This document shows positions 24,691 through 34,491 of a stretch of 64,000 nucleotides of DNA, in pieces. The position numbers and the translations under genes are program-made. Numbering within the stretch: the stretch's first letter is position 1; each line of letters opens with the position of its first letter. The DNA comes from JARRQJ01 sp963761035. Lineage in GTDB: Bacteria; Pseudomonadota; Gammaproteobacteria; DRLM01. The stretch spans positions 1,364,001 through 1,428,000 of the forward strand of contig CAVXFH010000002.1 of assembly GCA_963761035.1 (NCBI GenBank), in the 5' to 3' direction. The notes beneath the pieces are model-generated. The model searched no databases and was not told where the DNA came from. It was given only the letters and a program-made list of their open reading frames with translations.

Positions 24691-26886
24691 TTAAAATCGC
24701 GAATTGGAATTCACATCGTTAATGGCGCTTAGACCCTCTTTCAATATTTTGGGGGTGACAAAGATCAATAACTCCACCTTATCATCCACCTGGGAGGTCG
24801 TCCGGAACAACGCGCCCATGAACGGCAAATCGCCCAATAGCGGCACCTTAGTCACGCTTTTACTGCGAGTCTGCTCGTAAATACCACCGAGTACCACGGT
24901 CTCACCGTTGGCCACCAACACCTGCGTATTGACCTCGCGCTTGTTGATGCTGGGCACCCCGGCAAAAACATCGCCCACACTGTCCTTGGTCACATCAAGA
25001 TCCATGATGACGCGATCGTCGGGCGTGATCTGGGGCGTTACTTTGAGACTCAGCACGGCCTTCTTAAACGACACCGATGTCGCGCCGCTGGAGGAGGCTT
25101 CTTGATAGGGTATTTCCACGCCCTGCTCGATACGGGCTTCCTTCTGGTTGGCGGTGATCACCCGCGGATTGGAAATCACTTCTCCGCGTCCTTCCGCCTG
25201 TAATGCCGAGAGTTCAAGATCCACCAGTGAATTCCTGCCCAGAATGGCAAGCCCAATGCTCCCCGCCGGACTTACCACGGGCAAGCTGACACCGAGCCGG
25301 TTATCCAAGGCCGGCATGGTCACCGGGAAGGCGCTATTTCCCGCGCCGAGATTGGTCAAGGCACTGTTGGTAATGGTGTCGTTACCGGTCGCGGACCCGC
25401 TAATGCTGATCACGCCGCTGTTGCCGTTCTTTGAAACATTAGTCACGCCGAAGCGTACGCCAAGATCGCGGCTGAAGTCATCGTTAGCGATAACAATGCG
25501 CGACTCGATGAGCACCTGCCGCACCGGGATATCCAGCTGATGAATCATCTTGCGAATATCGGCCAGTCGCGACGGGGTATCTTGAATCAACAGACTGTTG
25601 GTTCGTTCATCCACCGTGACCGTTCCGCGTTCGGATAATAATGAACTCTCTTTGGAACGGATGAAGTTGGCGAATTCCGCGGCCTTCGCGTAATTGATCT
25701 GAATCAATTCCGAATGCGTGGGCTCCAATTCCGAAATTTTCTTCTGCGATTCCAACTCTTCCTTCTCGCGGCTGGAAATCTCGGCGCTTGGGGCTACCAG
25801 AATAACATTGCCCATCTTGCGCATACCCAAGCCTTTGGTCTTGAGGATGATATCCAGAGCCTGATCCCAGGGCACGTCCTTGAGGCGCAAGCTGATACCG
25901 CCTTTCACCGTATCGCTTACCACCATATTCAAGCCGGTGAAATCGGCGATGATCTGCAGGGCAGCGCGAACTTCGATATCCTGGAAATTCAAGGACAGCT
26001 TCTCGCCGGTATACCCCGTTTCATCCTTCTTAAGTGATTCCTGGGCGGTCTTGGTCACCGGTTTCACCTCCAAGGTGAATTGGCGCTCTGCCTGATAGGC
26101 CAAGTATTCAAAATTTCCAGTAGCCGAGATAACCATGCGGGTGTCTTTACCCACGGTAAAAGAATCGACCCTGGTCACCGGCGTAGCGAAATCCGTCACA
26201 TCGAGACGTCGTTCCAGCGTCTTGGGAAGTGCGGCGCCAGCGAAATCCAGCACGATCTTATTGCCTTCTTGGTGAATATTCACCGGGATAGACGCATCGG
26301 ACAAGGTCACTAAGATGCGGCCCTCTCCTTTTGCGCCACGCCGAAAATCAACGGCTTTGATACTAAAGGAGGAAGAGTCGGGTTGCGCCTTCGCGGTAGC
26401 GGCTGATAAGGGGACAGGAACGGCCGCTTCCGCGACATCGCCACCCTCTACGATAATGAAGAAATGATTGCCCTCCACGCGGGTCTGGTAAGGCGCCATC
26501 TTCACCAGATCCACCACGACGCGGGTACGGTCCTTACCCTGCACGGCGGCTACGCTGCGCACCACGCCGACCCCAATAGCAAAGGTTTTTTTGGCCAAAT
26601 TGCTTGACGTATGTGGAAAATCCAAGGCAATGCGCGCAGGCGTATCCGTGGTAAAGCTGCTCGGCTTATTAACGGGCGCGGTCATCACCAATTCCACTTG
26701 CACGCGGTTACCGGGCAGTGATAAAAACTGGATGTCATCCAGTTGAGGCGTCGCCTTATCCGCCGCTTGGGCAATACCAACCGCCAGCGTCAGGGCCAGC
26801 AGCATTACTAAACAACAGGCATAGGCCGCTCGCTCCGCCATACCTGCCCCGATTCGCGCTTTAACAAAGTATGTTCCGCTCATCAC
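24691..26886 (-). CDS. pilQ: Type IV pilus secretin
   Basis: A 731-residue outer-membrane secretin through which the pilus passes. Order: signal peptide (to AQA near residue 41), two AMIN domains that bind peptidoglycan (about 50-290), STN/secretin N0-N1 domains (YTGEKLSLNFQDIEVRAALQII ...), and the secretin core with VEIPYQEASSSGATSVSFKKAVLSL and the terminal VPLLGDLPFMGALFR. The size fits PilQ of Pseudomonas-type systems (about 700-770). It begins 10 bp after pilP stops. Other pilus genes (pilA, pilB, pilC) are not in the window. Confidence 0.95.
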   Translation of the reverse strand: MMSGTYFVKARIGAGMAERAAYACCLVMLLALTLAVGIAQAADKATPQLDDIQFLSLPGNRVQVELVMTAPVNKPSSFTTDTPARIALDFPHTSSNLAKKTFAIGVGVVRSVAAVQGKDRTRVVVDLVKMAPYQTRVEGNHFFIIVEGGDVAEAAVPVPLSAATAKAQPDSSSFSIKAVDFRRGAKGEGRILVTLSDASIPVNIHQEGNKIVLDFAGAALPKTLERRLDVTDFATPVTRVDSFTVGKDTRMVISATGNFEYLAYQAERQFTLEVKPVTKTAQESLKKDETGYTGEKLSLNFQDIEVRAALQIIADFTGLNMVVSDTVKGGISLRLKDVPWDQALDIILKTKGLGMRKMGNVILVAPSAEISSREKEELESQKKISELEPTHSELIQINYAKAAEFANFIRSKESSLLSERGTVTVDERTNSLLIQDTPSRLADIRKMIHQLDIPVRQVLIESRIVIANDDFSRDLGVRFGVTNVSKNGNSGVISISGSATGNDTITNSALTNLGAGNSAFPVTMPALDNRLGVSLPVVSPAGSIGLAILGRNSLVDLELSALQAEGRGEVISNPRVITANQKEARIEQGVEIPYQEASSSGATSVSFKKAVLSLKVTPQITPDDRVIMDLDVTKDSVGDVFAGVPSINKREVNTQVLVANGETVVLGGIYEQTRSKSVTKVPLLGDLPFMGALFRTTSQVDDKVELLIFVTPKILKEGLSAINDVNSNSRF

Positions 26887-26896
26887 ATCTGGCTCC

Positions 26897-27520
26897 CTAC
26901 TGGGACTTATCCGATATTACCAAGTTGGCTCGGCGTTCCTGCCATCCCCCGAGTCCATCAGGAACAATCTCCACCAACTCCACCTTTTCGTCACTTATCT
27001 TTGTAATATGTCCATAATTCTGTCCTAAATAATTTTTGAGTGTAACTCGATACACAAGGCCGTCCGGCGCCTTGATAATAGCCCACACACTTCCTTTTTG
27101 AGCTAGCGTCCCCACCATTTTCAAAGTATCCAAGGGGAACGCCTCCAAGGCCTCCCGGCGACGGTTTACATCGGGATGTAAGCCCCCATTAGACGATCCG
27201 GAGAGCTTGGCAAGACCGGCGCTGACCCCCCAGGGTTCGAAAGGCGACTTGCGCCCGGCGGGCAGATAGGTGAAGGATTCAAACGGCTTTACCTCGGGTA
27301 TTGGTTCAATGCGCCCACCCGGTTTAGCCTTTTCAGCCTGAACAAAACTGCGCAGGTCGCTGAATTTGTCCCCGCTGCAACCGGAGATGATTAATCCTGC
27401 CATTACCACCATGGCGATCTTCGATAGTCGTCCCTGCATTGCGCCCTTTTTGGCGCCCAATGAACACAGCGCCCGGGCATCGACCTTAATACTAACCGGG
27501 AGGGCTTTTATGCAGTTCAT
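26897..27520 (-). CDS. pilP: Type IV pilus inner-membrane lipoprotein
   Basis: A PilP-family protein linking PilNO to PilQ. The lipobox is LIISGC followed by SGDKFSDL; the C-terminal beta domain contains PFESFTYLPAGRKSPFEPWG, LKMVGTLAQKGSVWAIIKAPDGLVYRV and YLGQNYGHITKI. The start is ambiguous: ATG 27520 overlaps the pilO stop (ATGA) behind a strong GAGGAAGG site but leaves 27 extra residues ahead of the signal; ATG 27439 (preceded by AAAGGG) gives an ordinary lipoprotein signal peptide and a 180-residue protein. The upstream start is annotated because of its ribosome-binding site. Confidence 0.9.
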   Translation of the reverse strand: MNCIKALPVSIKVDARALCSLGAKKGAMQGRLSKIAMVVMAGLIISGCSGDKFSDLRSFVQAEKAKPGGRIEPIPEVKPFESFTYLPAGRKSPFEPWGVSAGLAKLSGSSNGGLHPDVNRRREALEAFPLDTLKMVGTLAQKGSVWAIIKAPDGLVYRVTLKNYLGQNYGHITKISDEKVELVEIVPDGLGGWQERRANLVISDKSQ

Positions 27521-28116
27521 TGCCCACCTTCCTCAAGATAACGATAGGTCTTGGCGGTAACCTCCATGACAAGATTTTTGCCGTCCTTGGCAGGCGTAAT
27601 ATTAATATCATGTAACGTTACGATGCGCGGCAATACCGCCACATCGCTTACAAATTTACCGAACTCATGATAGTCGCCGGTCACCTTAATCTTGATCGGC
27701 AATACCGCATAAAAATCGGCGGGGACCTCGGCCTCCGGCTTAAACAACTCGAATTCCAGACCGTTACTCAACCCCGTTTGCGAAATGTCCACCAACAATT
27801 CGGCAATTTCCGTTTTGGAGGGAAGTTGCCGCAACATGGTACCGAAGGAGCGCTTCATCTCTTCCATTTGTTGCGTGAAAATTTCCAAATTGGCAGCCAA
27901 ATGCTGCTTCTGTCGGAAATCGACCTTCAGCGCTTCTTCTTTCTTCTGGGCTTGCTCGAGCTCACCGAGCTGATTACGCGTATCGAACCAAAATCCCGCC
28001 GCCAATACGGCGACACAAAGAATAACGATGGCGCCCACCTTGATGGCGAACGGCCAGTTACCGACGTCTTTAGGGTCTAGGGTTTGTAACTGTTCTTTAA
28101 GCTCTGCGAATTTCAT
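27517..28116 (-). CDS. pilO: Type IV pilus alignment protein
   Basis: A 199-residue bitopic protein: short cytoplasmic N-terminus (DPKDVGNWPFAIKV), one membrane helix (about 26-44), a coiled coil (LGELEQAQKKEEALKVDFRQKQ), and a ferredoxin-like periplasmic domain (LPSKTEIAELLVDISQTGLSNGL, ADFYAVLPIKIKVTGDYHEFGKF). These match PilO, which heterodimerises with PilN in the alignment complex. Start and stop codons interlock with pilN (1-base overlap) and pilP (4-base overlap). Confidence 0.94.
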   Translation of the reverse strand: MKFAELKEQLQTLDPKDVGNWPFAIKVGAIVILCVAVLAAGFWFDTRNQLGELEQAQKKEEALKVDFRQKQHLAANLEIFTQQMEEMKRSFGTMLRQLPSKTEIAELLVDISQTGLSNGLEFELFKPEAEVPADFYAVLPIKIKVTGDYHEFGKFVSDVAVLPRIVTLHDINITPAKDGKNLVMEVTAKTYRYLEEGGQ

Positions 28117-28772
28117 TACGGCTTACCCGCCTTGCCAGTCTTGGGAGCAACAGCCTTGCGCTTGGCGGCCACCTTAGGCGTCGACTTGCCGGTGGCATCG
28201 GCATCCTTTTCGGAGCCGGGACTCTCACCCTCCATCACCTGTTTAATATCCAAGATAAACTTACTACCTTTCTGACCGTCCTTACCATCAATCGCTTGAA
28301 TTACGTTCAATCTCGGTTGGGCGACCCACTTTGAAGCGTCGATATTGCGCATGAATGCCGATACTCTGGCGTTGGACTGGGCGACACCCTCGATGGTAAT
28401 TCCACTACCGGTCTGCTTTAGGCTGGTCAAATACACACCATCAGGTACCGCCTTCACCAGTTCATCGAAGAGATGGACCATTTGCGGGCGCTGTCCTTGC
28501 AATTCCTCAATGACTTTCATACGAGCCAATAACTGCGCCTTTTCCGCCTCCAGACCTTTGATTTTTTTGATTTGCTCCTCGACCTTCTTAATCTCATCGC
28601 CCAAGAATGCATTGCGCCCATTTTGGGTATCTATCACGCCTGCCATGTGAAAATGTATGTAGACCATCACCAACATCATCAAAACAGCGGCACCGCCGGC
28701 AATGGAATAAAATTCCCGCTCACGCTCTTTACGCAGCAGTTCACGCCAAGGTAAGAGGTTGATGCGTGTCAT
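28116..28772 (-). CDS. pilN: Type IV pilus assembly protein
   Basis: A 218-residue bitopic protein starting MTRINLLPWRELLRKERE: the INLLPWR motif is the segment of PilN that docks into PilM. A membrane helix follows (about 23-42), then a coiled coil rich in Glu/Lys and the periplasmic domain VYLTSLKQTGSGITIEGVAQSNARVSAFMRNI. The last ~30 residues form a Lys/Ala/Pro-rich tail (AAKRKAVAPKTGKAGKP) not found in every PilN. It overlaps pilM and pilO by one base each. Confidence 0.94.
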   Translation of the reverse strand: MTRINLLPWRELLRKEREREFYSIAGGAAVLMMLVMVYIHFHMAGVIDTQNGRNAFLGDEIKKVEEQIKKIKGLEAEKAQLLARMKVIEELQGQRPQMVHLFDELVKAVPDGVYLTSLKQTGSGITIEGVAQSNARVSAFMRNIDASKWVAQPRLNVIQAIDGKDGQKGSKFILDIKQVMEGESPGSEKDADATGKSTPKVAAKRKAVAPKTGKAGKP

Positions 28773-29833
28773 CAGTCAAAACTCCTCATGGCCAGACCGC
28801 ATGCAATCATCAATGCGGAGGCATCACCGCTCAGGGCATGGGGCTTAACACGCGACGACAATGCCATGCTGGCGAAAGGATTGGCGATGGAGGTGCTGGT
28901 ACCGATTTTTTCCGCTATCAATTCATCGATCCCCAATATGGAAGCGCAGCCGCCGGCAAGCACGATATGATCGACATTATTATATTGGCTGGAAGAAAAG
29001 AAAAATTGTAACGACCTGCTTACCTGCTGCGCCATCGCCTCTTTAAAGGGATCGAGCACTTCAGTGCCATAATTATCCGGCAATCCGCCTTGTTTCTTCG
29101 CCATGCCGGCTTCATCATAGGAAAGTCCATAGCGGCGTTGAATTTCTTCGGTCAGCTGCTTGCCACCGAACACTTGCTCACGGGTATAAATGATCTTGAA
29201 GTCGTGAAGCACGTTGAGGGTTGTCATAGTTGCCCCTACGTCCACCACGGCGATTATCTTGCCCCTACCCTCATCGGGCAATTGTGATCCTAATAGTCCG
29301 AAGGCCGTTTCCATGGCAAAGGCCTCCACATCAACAATCTTGGTGGTCAGGCCGCCCAATTCCACGGCGGCGACGCGCACATCCACATTTTCGCTGCGGG
29401 AAGCCGCCAACAACACGTCCAGGGTGTCCGGTTTCTTTTCCGAAGGGCCCAGCACTTGGAAATCCAGATTGACCTCTTCCATGGGATAAGGAATGTATTG
29501 ATCCGCTTCCAAGCGAATCTGGCTTTCCATGTCGCTCTCCGTTAGTGAAGCCGGCATAGCGATGACTTTGGTAATCACGGCGGATCCAGCCACCGCCACC
29601 ACGGCGTGCTTAACCCGAGTCCCTGAGCGCTTCACCGCTTTTTCGATAGCGGATCCCACTGCCTCCACATCGGCGATACTTTTTTCAACCACCGCGTGTG
29701 GAGGTAGAGGCACCACCGCATAGCTCTCTACGCGGTAGCGTGAGCCGCTTCGACCCAATTCCAGTAGTTTAACCGCCGTAGAACTGATATCCAGTCCCAG
29801 TACGGCCGAACCTTTCCTTTTAAAAAGCCGCAA
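28772..29833 (-). CDS. pilM: Type IV pilus assembly ATPase-fold protein
   Basis: A 353-residue actin-like (FtsA-fold) cytoplasmic protein. Phosphate-1 motif VLGLDISSTAVKLLEL at residues 12-27, an internal VVDVGATMTTL, and the adenosine motif HIVLAGGCASILGIDELI toward the end. It binds the N-terminus of PilN beneath the inner membrane. It is the first gene of pilMNOPQ and diverges from ponA across 189 bp. Confidence 0.95.
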   Translation of the reverse strand: MRLFKRKGSAVLGLDISSTAVKLLELGRSGSRYRVESYAVVPLPPHAVVEKSIADVEAVGSAIEKAVKRSGTRVKHAVVAVAGSAVITKVIAMPASLTESDMESQIRLEADQYIPYPMEEVNLDFQVLGPSEKKPDTLDVLLAASRSENVDVRVAAVELGGLTTKIVDVEAFAMETAFGLLGSQLPDEGRGKIIAVVDVGATMTTLNVLHDFKIIYTREQVFGGKQLTEEIQRRYGLSYDEAGMAKKQGGLPDNYGTEVLDPFKEAMAQQVSRSLQFFFSSSQYNNVDHIVLAGGCASILGIDELIAEKIGTSTSIANPFASMALSSRVKPHALSGDASALMIACGLAMRSFD

Positions 29834-30022
29834 GGTTTGTCCCTTTCACGCGTTCAGGTTGCTCTATTTAGCCTGTATGGTTAAAGTTAAGGCATTGCGA
29901 GCCATGCCAACCATAATCAATAACCGTTCGTAACACAATTCAGTTCGCTTGAGATTATCGGAACCTTTATACTAAACCTTAACTAATTTTCCTTTGACTC
30001 AGTTCACACTCGTTTCCCACCG

Positions 30023-32416
30023 ATGACCCTCCTTGTAAAAATCCTGCGCTTGGGCGCAATCACTGTAGCAGGCCTGGCTCTAGCCGGGGCGATTGCCGCG
30101 GGGGGGCTATATATATTCCTTTCCCCGCAGCTGCCATCCGCGGACATCCTGCGCGACGTGCGCTACCAAGTGCCGCTGCGGGTCTACAGCCAAGATGGCA
30201 AGTTGCTGGCGGAATACGGAGAAATGCGGCGTTCACCAGTCAAATTGAACGAGGTCCCCGACCTGATGATAAAGGCGATACTGGCCGCGGAGGATGACCG
30301 CTTCTTCCAGCACCCAGGTTTTGATTATCAAGGCTTATTACGAGCTGCCTGGCATCTGGCAACTACCGGTCAAAAGTCCCAAGGCGGCAGCACTATCACC
30401 ATGCAAGTGGCGCGCAATTTCTTTCTGGGTCGGGAAAAGACCTACCTGCGGAAACTGACGGAGATCCTGCTGTCTCTAAAAATCGAGCGTGAATTTACCA
30501 AGGAAGAGATTCTGGAACTGTATCTCAACAAGATCTACTTAGGTCAACGCGCCTACGGTATCGCAGCTGCGGCTCAAACCTATTACGGGGTGGATTTAGC
30601 CAAGTTGAGCCTGGCGCAAATGGCCATGATCGCCGGTCTCCCCAAGGCGCCGTCGCGTTTCAATCCCATCGCCGACCCACCGCGGGCGCTGGAGCGACGT
30701 AACTATGTGCTGGGACGCATGCGAACCGTCAACTATATTGATGAAGCGACTTACCGTACGGCGCTCAAAGAGCCCGATACCGCCGCGCTCCATAGCCTCA
30801 CTATCGAAGCCGAAGCCCCTTATCTAGGCGAGCTGGTACGTACGGACGTGGTACAACGCTTCGGCGAGGATGCCTATACCGCCGGCTACAAGGTTGTTAC
30901 CACCATCGATACCCGCCTGCAGTCAGCGGCAAATACTGCACTGCGCGACGCCTTGCTGGATTACGATTACCGGCATGGTTACCGCGGACCGGAGGCCCGG
31001 ATTACATTATCCGCTCAATCAGGACCGGATGAATGGGCCAGCGCTCTTGAGAATCACGACCCGGTAGGCGGTTTGCAAGCAGGCCTCGTGGTTGAGGTAG
31101 GCGTCTCGAACATTAAGGTATTCCTCAAAGATGGCACTTTAATCTACATCCCATGGACAGGGCTCGAGTGGGCGCGCCGCTTTATCGACGACAATCAAAC
31201 CGGTCCTGCGCCGCAAAGCCCCGCCGACATCGTGAAGCGAGGCGACATTATCCGCGTCAAGCACCTCCAGGACGACCGGTGGCGATTGGCACAGGTACCG
31301 GTTGTGGAGGGAGCGTTAGTTGCGTTACGTCCTGATGATGGCGCCATCGTCGCGATGACGGGTGGCTTTGATTTTTTCAAGAGCAAATTCAATCGCGCCA
31401 CCCAGGCCGCTCGTCAACCGGGATCCAGTTTCAAACCCTTCATCTATTCCGCGGCGCTCGATCAAGGTATGACGCCAGCCACCGTCATCAATGACGCCCC
31501 GGTGGTATTCGATGATCCCGGATTAGAGGACGCGTGGCGCCCTGAAAACTATACTGGCAAGTTTTATGGTCCCACCCGTTTGCGCGAGGCTTTGGTACAT
31601 TCCCGTAACCTGGTATCGATTCGCGTCCTGCGGGCCATCGGTATCGACAGTACCATCGATTACCTCTCTCGCTTTGGATTCGACAAAAACGCCCTGCCGC
31701 GTAATCTGTCGCTTGCCCTGGGTAGCGGTGCAGTGACTCCGCTTAATCTGGCCTCCGGCTACGCGATCTTTGCCAACGGCGGATATCGCGTTACCCCGTA
31801 TTTCATCGACCGTATCGAAGACATCGATGGCAGGGTGCTGGTAATGTCCACACCCAACAGGGTTTGCAAAGAGTGCGCTGCTCCTCCAATAGACCAATCC
31901 AAACCTGAACATAGCGCACCACGGGTAATCACAGCGCAAAATGCCTATTTGATCACGAGTATGATGCGCGACGTAATCCGCCGCGGCACAGGTGTACGCG
32001 CCAAGGAGCTCGGCCGCAGCGATATCGCCGGCAAGACCGGCACGACCAACGACCAACGCGACGCCTGGTTCGCCGGTTTCAATCCCAACATAGTAACGGT
32101 GGCCTGGGTGGGCTTCGACGATACGCATCCGCTGGGTAACGCCGAGACCGGTGGCCGTGCGGCCTTACCGATGTGGATCGATTTTATGCGCTCGGCTTTG
32201 CAGGGCGTTCCCGACCATGTACCCGAACAACCGGCCGGCTTGGTGACAGTGCGTATCGATCCCGACACCGGCCTGCTCGCCGATACTAAAGATCGCAAGG
32301 CCATTTTCGAAACCTTCCTTGCGGATCATGTCCCTACTCGAGAGGCGGGGGCCGGCTCCGCAGAGAGCAATGGCGGCCAGGCAGGTCCACCCGTAATGCC
32401 GGAACAACTCTTCTAG
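30023..32416 (+). CDS. ponA: Penicillin-binding protein 1A (bifunctional glycosyltransferase/transpeptidase)
   Basis: A 797-residue class A PBP polymerising and cross-linking peptidoglycan. After a membrane anchor (about residues 12-33), the GT51 domain shows AAEDDRFFQHPG and GGSTITMQVARN; an OB-like insert follows; the transpeptidase has the nucleophile in GSSFKPF (Ser468, Lys471), SRN (in HSRNLV) and KTGT (Lys671). The C-terminus is low-complexity. Divergent from pilM, as in Pseudomonas and relatives. The 189-bp shared upstream region contains a TATACT at 29968 but I found no properly spaced -35. Confidence 0.95.
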   Translation: MTLLVKILRLGAITVAGLALAGAIAAGGLYIFLSPQLPSADILRDVRYQVPLRVYSQDGKLLAEYGEMRRSPVKLNEVPDLMIKAILAAEDDRFFQHPGFDYQGLLRAAWHLATTGQKSQGGSTITMQVARNFFLGREKTYLRKLTEILLSLKIEREFTKEEILELYLNKIYLGQRAYGIAAAAQTYYGVDLAKLSLAQMAMIAGLPKAPSRFNPIADPPRALERRNYVLGRMRTVNYIDEATYRTALKEPDTAALHSLTIEAEAPYLGELVRTDVVQRFGEDAYTAGYKVVTTIDTRLQSAANTALRDALLDYDYRHGYRGPEARITLSAQSGPDEWASALENHDPVGGLQAGLVVEVGVSNIKVFLKDGTLIYIPWTGLEWARRFIDDNQTGPAPQSPADIVKRGDIIRVKHLQDDRWRLAQVPVVEGALVALRPDDGAIVAMTGGFDFFKSKFNRATQAARQPGSSFKPFIYSAALDQGMTPATVINDAPVVFDDPGLEDAWRPENYTGKFYGPTRLREALVHSRNLVSIRVLRAIGIDSTIDYLSRFGFDKNALPRNLSLALGSGAVTPLNLASGYAIFANGGYRVTPYFIDRIEDIDGRVLVMSTPNRVCKECAAPPIDQSKPEHSAPRVITAQNAYLITSMMRDVIRRGTGVRAKELGRSDIAGKTGTTNDQRDAWFAGFNPNIVTVAWVGFDDTHPLGNAETGGRAALPMWIDFMRSALQGVPDHVPEQPAGLVTVRIDPDTGLLADTKDRKAIFETFLADHVPTREAGAGSAESNGGQAGPPVMPEQLF

Positions 32417-32429
32417 GTGGGCTTGCGTC

Positions 32430-33044
32430 ATGAACAATCGCCGCGGCAATACCAACGACGTACGGATGCGCCAACGCCTCGCTGTAGAGGCCGCGCGCAT
32501 CATGACCGAGGAACACCTTGCCGATTTTTACAAGGCCAAGCATAAAGCGGCGGTGCGATTAGGCGCGAGCAATACCCGCAATCTGCCGCGTAACGATGAA
32601 ATTGAAAAGGCCCTGATGGAATATCAAAAACTATTCCGCGGCGACAGCCAACCGGCGCGACTGCGGCGACTGCGAGAGACGGCATTGCACGCCATGGAAT
32701 TTCTGGCGCGCTTCATCCCGCGGCTAGTTGGTCCGGTATTGCGCGGTAGCGCCGATGAGCACGGCGAAGTAACTCTTCACCTCTTTGCCGATACCTCGGA
32801 GGAAGTCGGTTTGTTTCTGATGGATCGGAATATACCCCATCAAGTCTGCGACAAGCGGGTAACCCTTGCCCATGGCGAATTCTCAGTTTATCCGGCCTAT
32901 CGTTTTATCGCCGGAGAGGTGCCGTTCCTACTGGTGGTGTTTCCGGCTAATGGCATACATCAAGCCTTACGCAGCGAGGTGGACGGCCTACCGATGCGAC
33001 GCGCCGCGCTCAACGAAGTCCGCAAGCTTCTGGATATTGCTTAA
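32430..33044 (+). CDS. Conserved hypothetical protein downstream of ponA
   Basis: A 204-residue soluble protein: a basic helical N-terminal half (RMRQRLAVEAARIMTEEHLADFYKAKHKAAVRLG; AEIEKAL-like DEIEKALMEYQKLFRG) and an alpha/beta C-terminal half (VTLHLFADTSEEVGLFLMDRNIP, FLLVVFPANGIHQALRSEVDG). The second half recalls a degenerate nucleotidyltransferase-like fold, but no catalytic G-S-x-D motif is present. Similar proteins are found as hypotheticals in other gammaproteobacteria, to my recollection. It begins 13 bp after ponA and is probably co-transcribed, hinting at an envelope or housekeeping link. Confidence 0.7.
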   Translation: MNNRRGNTNDVRMRQRLAVEAARIMTEEHLADFYKAKHKAAVRLGASNTRNLPRNDEIEKALMEYQKLFRGDSQPARLRRLRETALHAMEFLARFIPRLVGPVLRGSADEHGEVTLHLFADTSEEVGLFLMDRNIPHQVCDKRVTLAHGEFSVYPAYRFIAGEVPFLLVVFPANGIHQALRSEVDGLPMRRAALNEVRKLLDIA

Positions 33045-33063
33045 TAAGCCAAGCAACTATCCC

Positions 33064-33082
33064 TGAAAGTATATAACTTTCA
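33064..33082. repeat. Inverted repeat between convergent genes
   Basis: TGAAAGT and ACTTTCA flank a 5-base ATATA loop in the 44-bp gap where the ponA partner and gltA converge. It is AT-rich and lacks a T-run on either side, so it is at most a weak bidirectional terminator. Confidence 0.35.
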
Positions 33083-33088
33083 TAGCGG

Positions 33089-34453
33089 CTAATCCGTATT
33101 GCGCGCCTCGCCGTTGAGCTGTCCATTCGCCCCGCCCTTATGAGCTCCCCTTTTACGTCGATGGATAGGCTCATAATCGCGGCATACGGGTCCATCATAG
33201 ACTTGGCGGGGCCGGCCAATTTTCTGGTCGGGTTCGCCAATCATCTCCATCCATTGCGCCACCCAGCCCACGGTGCGGGCGATAGCGAACATAACCGTGA
33301 ACATGTTGGCGGGGATCCCCAGCGCCTTATATATCAAGCCTGAATAAAAATCGACGTTGGGATAGAGCTTGCGCTCCACGAAATAATCGTCCTCGAGAGC
33401 CACCTCTTCGAGACGCAAGGCCAGCTCAAACAGAGGATCGTGGTCGTCGCCCAGCTTATCCAATACCTCGTGGCACATCTTGCGGATGATACGGGCACGG
33501 GGATCGTAGTTCTTGTAGACGCGGTGGCCGAAACCCATAAGACGGAAGGGATCGTTTTTGTCCTTGGCCTTGGCGATGTATTCCGGAATATTCTTAACAA
33601 CGCCGATCTGACTCAGCATGCGCAAGACCGCCTCATTGGCACCGCCATGGGCGGGACCCCATAAGGCCGCGATTCCCGAGGCGATGCAGGCGAACGGGTT
33701 GGCCCCGGAGCTGCCAGCCAGACGCACCGTAGAGGTACTGGCGTTTTGTTCGTGGTCGGCGTGCAGCATGAAGATCAAATCCAGCGCCTTTTCCGCCACG
33801 GGGTCTACCTGATACTCCTCGGTGGGCACGGCGAACATCATGCGCAGAAAATTGCCCGTGTAGCTCAGGCCGTTTTTCGGATAGATGAAAGTCACGCCGA
33901 TGGAATGCTTATAACTGGCAGCAGCAATAGTGGGCATCTTGGCGATCATGCGATGCGCGGCGATCTCGCGATGCTGTGGATTTCGGATATCGGTAGAATC
34001 GTGATAGAACGCCGACAGCGAACCTACCACACCCACCATGGTGGCCATGGGATGTGCGTCATGATAAAACCCTTGATAGAAACTCTTCAAACTCTCGTTG
34101 ATCATAGTATGGTGAATGATTATCTCGCTGAACTTGGCGAGTTGATCTTCCGTCGGTAATTCGCCGTACAACAGCAAATAGGATACCTCCAGAAATGAGC
34201 TCTTCTTAGCGAGCTGTTCGATAGGATAACCGCGATATAACAACACGCCCTGATCGCCGTCGATGAAGGTAATGCCGCTACGGCAACTGGCGGTGGAGAC
34301 AAAACCGGGATCGTAAGTAAAATACCCAAAATCGCGATACAAGGCGCCGATGTCCACCACCGGCGGCCCGTGGGTGGCTTGTCGCACCGGCAATTCGATG
34401 GACTTTCCGGTAGCATTGTCGGTTAGCGTCAGGGTGTGTCTTTTATCTGCCAC
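33089..34453 (-). CDS. gltA: Citrate synthase (type II)
   Basis: A 454-residue synthase condensing oxaloacetate and acetyl-CoA to citrate. Motifs: ITFIDGDQGVLLYRGYPIEQLA, LHADHEQNASTSTVRLAGSSGANPF and WGPAHGGANEAVLRM (catalytic His), and GFGHRVYKNYDPRA (His/Arg) with the catalytic Asp region VDFYSGLIY. Residue order and the N-terminal beta domain are those of hexameric, NADH-sensitive gammaproteobacterial enzymes. The C-terminal extension after the usual IGRPRQ-Y end (EPIHRRKRGAHKGGANGQLNGEARN) is longer and basic. mdh lies 38 bp upstream on the same strand, suggesting co-expression. Confidence 0.95.
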   Translation of the reverse strand: MADKRHTLTLTDNATGKSIELPVRQATHGPPVVDIGALYRDFGYFTYDPGFVSTASCRSGITFIDGDQGVLLYRGYPIEQLAKKSSFLEVSYLLLYGELPTEDQLAKFSEIIIHHTMINESLKSFYQGFYHDAHPMATMVGVVGSLSAFYHDSTDIRNPQHREIAAHRMIAKMPTIAAASYKHSIGVTFIYPKNGLSYTGNFLRMMFAVPTEEYQVDPVAEKALDLIFMLHADHEQNASTSTVRLAGSSGANPFACIASGIAALWGPAHGGANEAVLRMLSQIGVVKNIPEYIAKAKDKNDPFRLMGFGHRVYKNYDPRARIIRKMCHEVLDKLGDDHDPLFELALRLEEVALEDDYFVERKLYPNVDFYSGLIYKALGIPANMFTVMFAIARTVGWVAQWMEMIGEPDQKIGRPRQVYDGPVCRDYEPIHRRKRGAHKGGANGQLNGEARNTD

Positions 34454-34491
34454 GGCCGTGACTCCTTACGATAGGGTGCGGCGCCGCTAAG

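Noticed and set aside
26897..27520. Treating the pilP N-terminal 27 residues as a separate leader peptide
   Set aside because: No stop separates it from pilP and the frame is continuous; the most that can be said is that pilP has two plausible starts.
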